Part shown: positions 5,043-6,137 of the stretch, piece after piece
Layout of the letters: every line of letters starts with the position of its first letter
How positions within the stretch are numbered: position 1 is the first letter of the stretch
NCBI GenBank assembly: GCA_018825765.1
Contig: JAHKAQ010000097.1
Span: forward strand, 1 to 6,137
Source of the DNA: Patescibacteria group bacterium
GTDB taxonomy: Bacteria > Patescibacteriota > Minisyncoccia > CAIUEV01 > JAHKAQ01
Length of the DNA: 6,137 nt
Direction: 5' to 3'
Position numbers and translations under genes: made by a program
The notes under the pieces: generated by a model
What the model saw: only the letters and a program-made list of their open reading frames with translations
Told to the model about the DNA's origin: nothing
The model's database searches: none

Positions 5043-6137
5043 CTAAAGCCCTTCTTCCTCAATTTTCTCCTCAAAAGCGTCAGTGAATTTCATTACCCTG
5101 TCTCCATACCAGGTAAATTTATCCCAATTCCCCCCGGCCAGATAAATATTAGCCGCTTTATGTTCAGCCGACCTTTTCCCGTCAATTACGCCTGGCACTT
5201 TAGCTACCTTTAAGGCCATCGCCACTAAGGCGTGACGCAAATTCCAGGGATCTGCCTTTTTAGTATTGCATTCATCCTCCACCTCTTCCTTATAGCCTTC
5301 CCAGGTTGATGGCATAAATTGAGCCGGACCCATGGCGCCTCCCCAGCCGCTGCAATTCCCGTCACTATCCCTGTAACATGGTTTTTTAGAAACCGGCATT
5401 TTATCCGGATTATAGCCTAATTCCTTGCAAATATCCTCAAAAATAGTTCTTTGCGCCGGATGCATATCCTTCTTATAAGTGCCGCCGCCCACGTTAGTCC
5501 CCATATTTGACTCCACCCTTAAAATGCCAAGCAAATAGGGCACTCTTACCCCGACTTTTTTAGAAGCGTATTTAGCCGCTTCCACCGCGTCGCCAAAATC
5601 AATAGCCCGGCCCAAACTCTGCAAAGCTTCAAGTTCTTCCGTGAGCTTATCCGCCAATTGCTCTTCCGTGTCCAATAACGCCTGAAATCGCGACTCGTCT
5701 CCTTTTGTTTTATCCAAAACCTCATTTTTTAAACTAATCTTTTTCTCCAGATACCTTCTCTGTTGTTCCTGCATTAACTTTAAAGCCACCTGCTCTTGTT
5801 TTGTATTTTCCAGTATCTCTTTATCCGCCATCAACTGCTCCTTTCTCTGTTTTATTTCCATGTAAACCTTTTTCAAATCCGCTGAAGTCTGACTAAGCCA
5901 GCTTAACTCCTTAAAATACTCAGCTACTGAATCTGATGACAACATTACTTCCAGCATGGACTGCCTTGAAAGTCTGCTTATTATCCTCACGTATTCAGCC
6001 AGTACCGCTCTTCTTTCCTGCAATTGAACTTCCTGAACGTTTATAGCCTGAACCTTACCTGTAATATCCTGGTCAATCGCGTTTATCTCGGCCTGAACCT
6101 TGTCTATGGAACGCTCGGCTATCGCCACTTCTTCACT
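5043..6137 (-). CDS. coiled-coil lytic transglycosylase (SLT/MltB-like), N-terminus outside the window
   Basis: Lytic transglycosylases cut the MurNAc-GlcNAc bond of peptidoglycan in the cell wall. The frame stays open to the right edge (Ser-Glu-Glu precede the GTG at 6128-6126), so that GTG is not a proven start, and the expected signal peptide or anchor lies outside. Numbering from that GTG: residues 1-170 are a long charged coiled coil resembling the N-terminal region of CwlO/PcsB-type wall hydrolases (MLEVMLSSDSVAEYF at about 58-72). Residues about 175-355 are an MltB-like SLT domain with the probable catalytic glutamate in GILRVESNMG (E206), the signature GGAMGPAQFMPSTW (263-276), and AANIYLAGGNW (325-335). 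Four cysteines (234, 251, 259, 287) could form disulfides outside the cell. A DSDGN stretch (254-258) sits just before the signature and recalls a metal-binding loop, though this is weak. The stop is TAG. Plausible roles are wall remodelling, division or host-cell contact; which one cannot be told from sequence. Confidence 0.88.
   Translation of the reverse strand, partial: SEEVAIAERSIDKVQAEINAIDQDITGKVQAINVQEVQLQERRAVLAEYVRIISRLSRQSMLEVMLSSDSVAEYFKELSWLSQTSADLKKVYMEIKQRKEQLMADKEILENTKQEQVALKLMQEQQRRYLEKKISLKNEVLDKTKGDESRFQALLDTEEQLADKLTEELEALQSLGRAIDFGDAVEAAKYASKKVGVRVPYLLGILRVESNMGTNVGGGTYKKDMHPAQRTIFEDICKELGYNPDKMPVSKKPCYRDSDGNCSGWGGAMGPAQFMPSTWEGYKEEVEDECNTKKADPWNLRHALVAMALKVAKVPGVIDGKRSAEHKAANIYLAGGNWDKFTWYGDRVMKFTDAFEEKIEEEGL

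Overview
The window looks like chromosomal DNA from a Candidate Phyla Radiation (Patescibacteria) bacterium, probably Parcubacteria-like. This is an inference from the AT-leaning, lysine-rich proteins, the compact layout, the sparse Shine-Dalgarno signals, the tRNA without encoded CCA, and the pairing of core genes with a cell-wall hydrolase and an orphan glycosyltransferase. The visible stops are TAA or TAG, and none of the accepted genes needs an in-frame TGA. Nothing resembles a phage, CRISPR locus or large mobile element.

Left to right on the plus strand: (1) the 3' end of miaA (tRNA dimethylallyltransferase), cut by the left edge. (2) A membrane-embedded, probably processive family 2 glycosyltransferase at 379-1947. 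A -10-like element sits so close to its start codon that the mRNA may be leaderless. (3) A 159-nt gene-free stretch with a possible promoter and a possible small folded leader. (4) rny (ribonuclease Y) at 2107-3627, followed 16 nt later by ymdB (metallophosphoesterase) at 3644-4435, a pairing also known in Firmicutes. (5) An HU-type DNA-binding protein at 4491-4772, with its own extended -10 promoter and a perfect Shine-Dalgarno, ending at a strong bidirectional terminator.

On the minus strand, converging on that terminator, are a coiled-coil lytic transglycosylase at 5043-6137 (N-terminus beyond the right edge) and a tRNA-Thr(UGU) gene at 4892-4963. Between the terminator and the tRNA lies the oddest object here: a perfect 25-bp inverted repeat with a 3-nt loop, flanked directly on both sides by TAAAT. 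It looks like a tiny non-coding insertion whose ends resemble insertion-sequence termini.

Functionally, the window combines RNA metabolism (MiaA tRNA modification, RNase Y decay, YmdB cyclic-nucleotide hydrolysis, a tRNA), nucleoid structure (HU) and cell-envelope work (glycosyltransferase, lytic transglycosylase). The genes look like several short transcription units rather than one pathway operon. I see no clear novel multi-gene system. The palindromic element, the mixed translation-start signals and the rny leader are the parts most worth checking.
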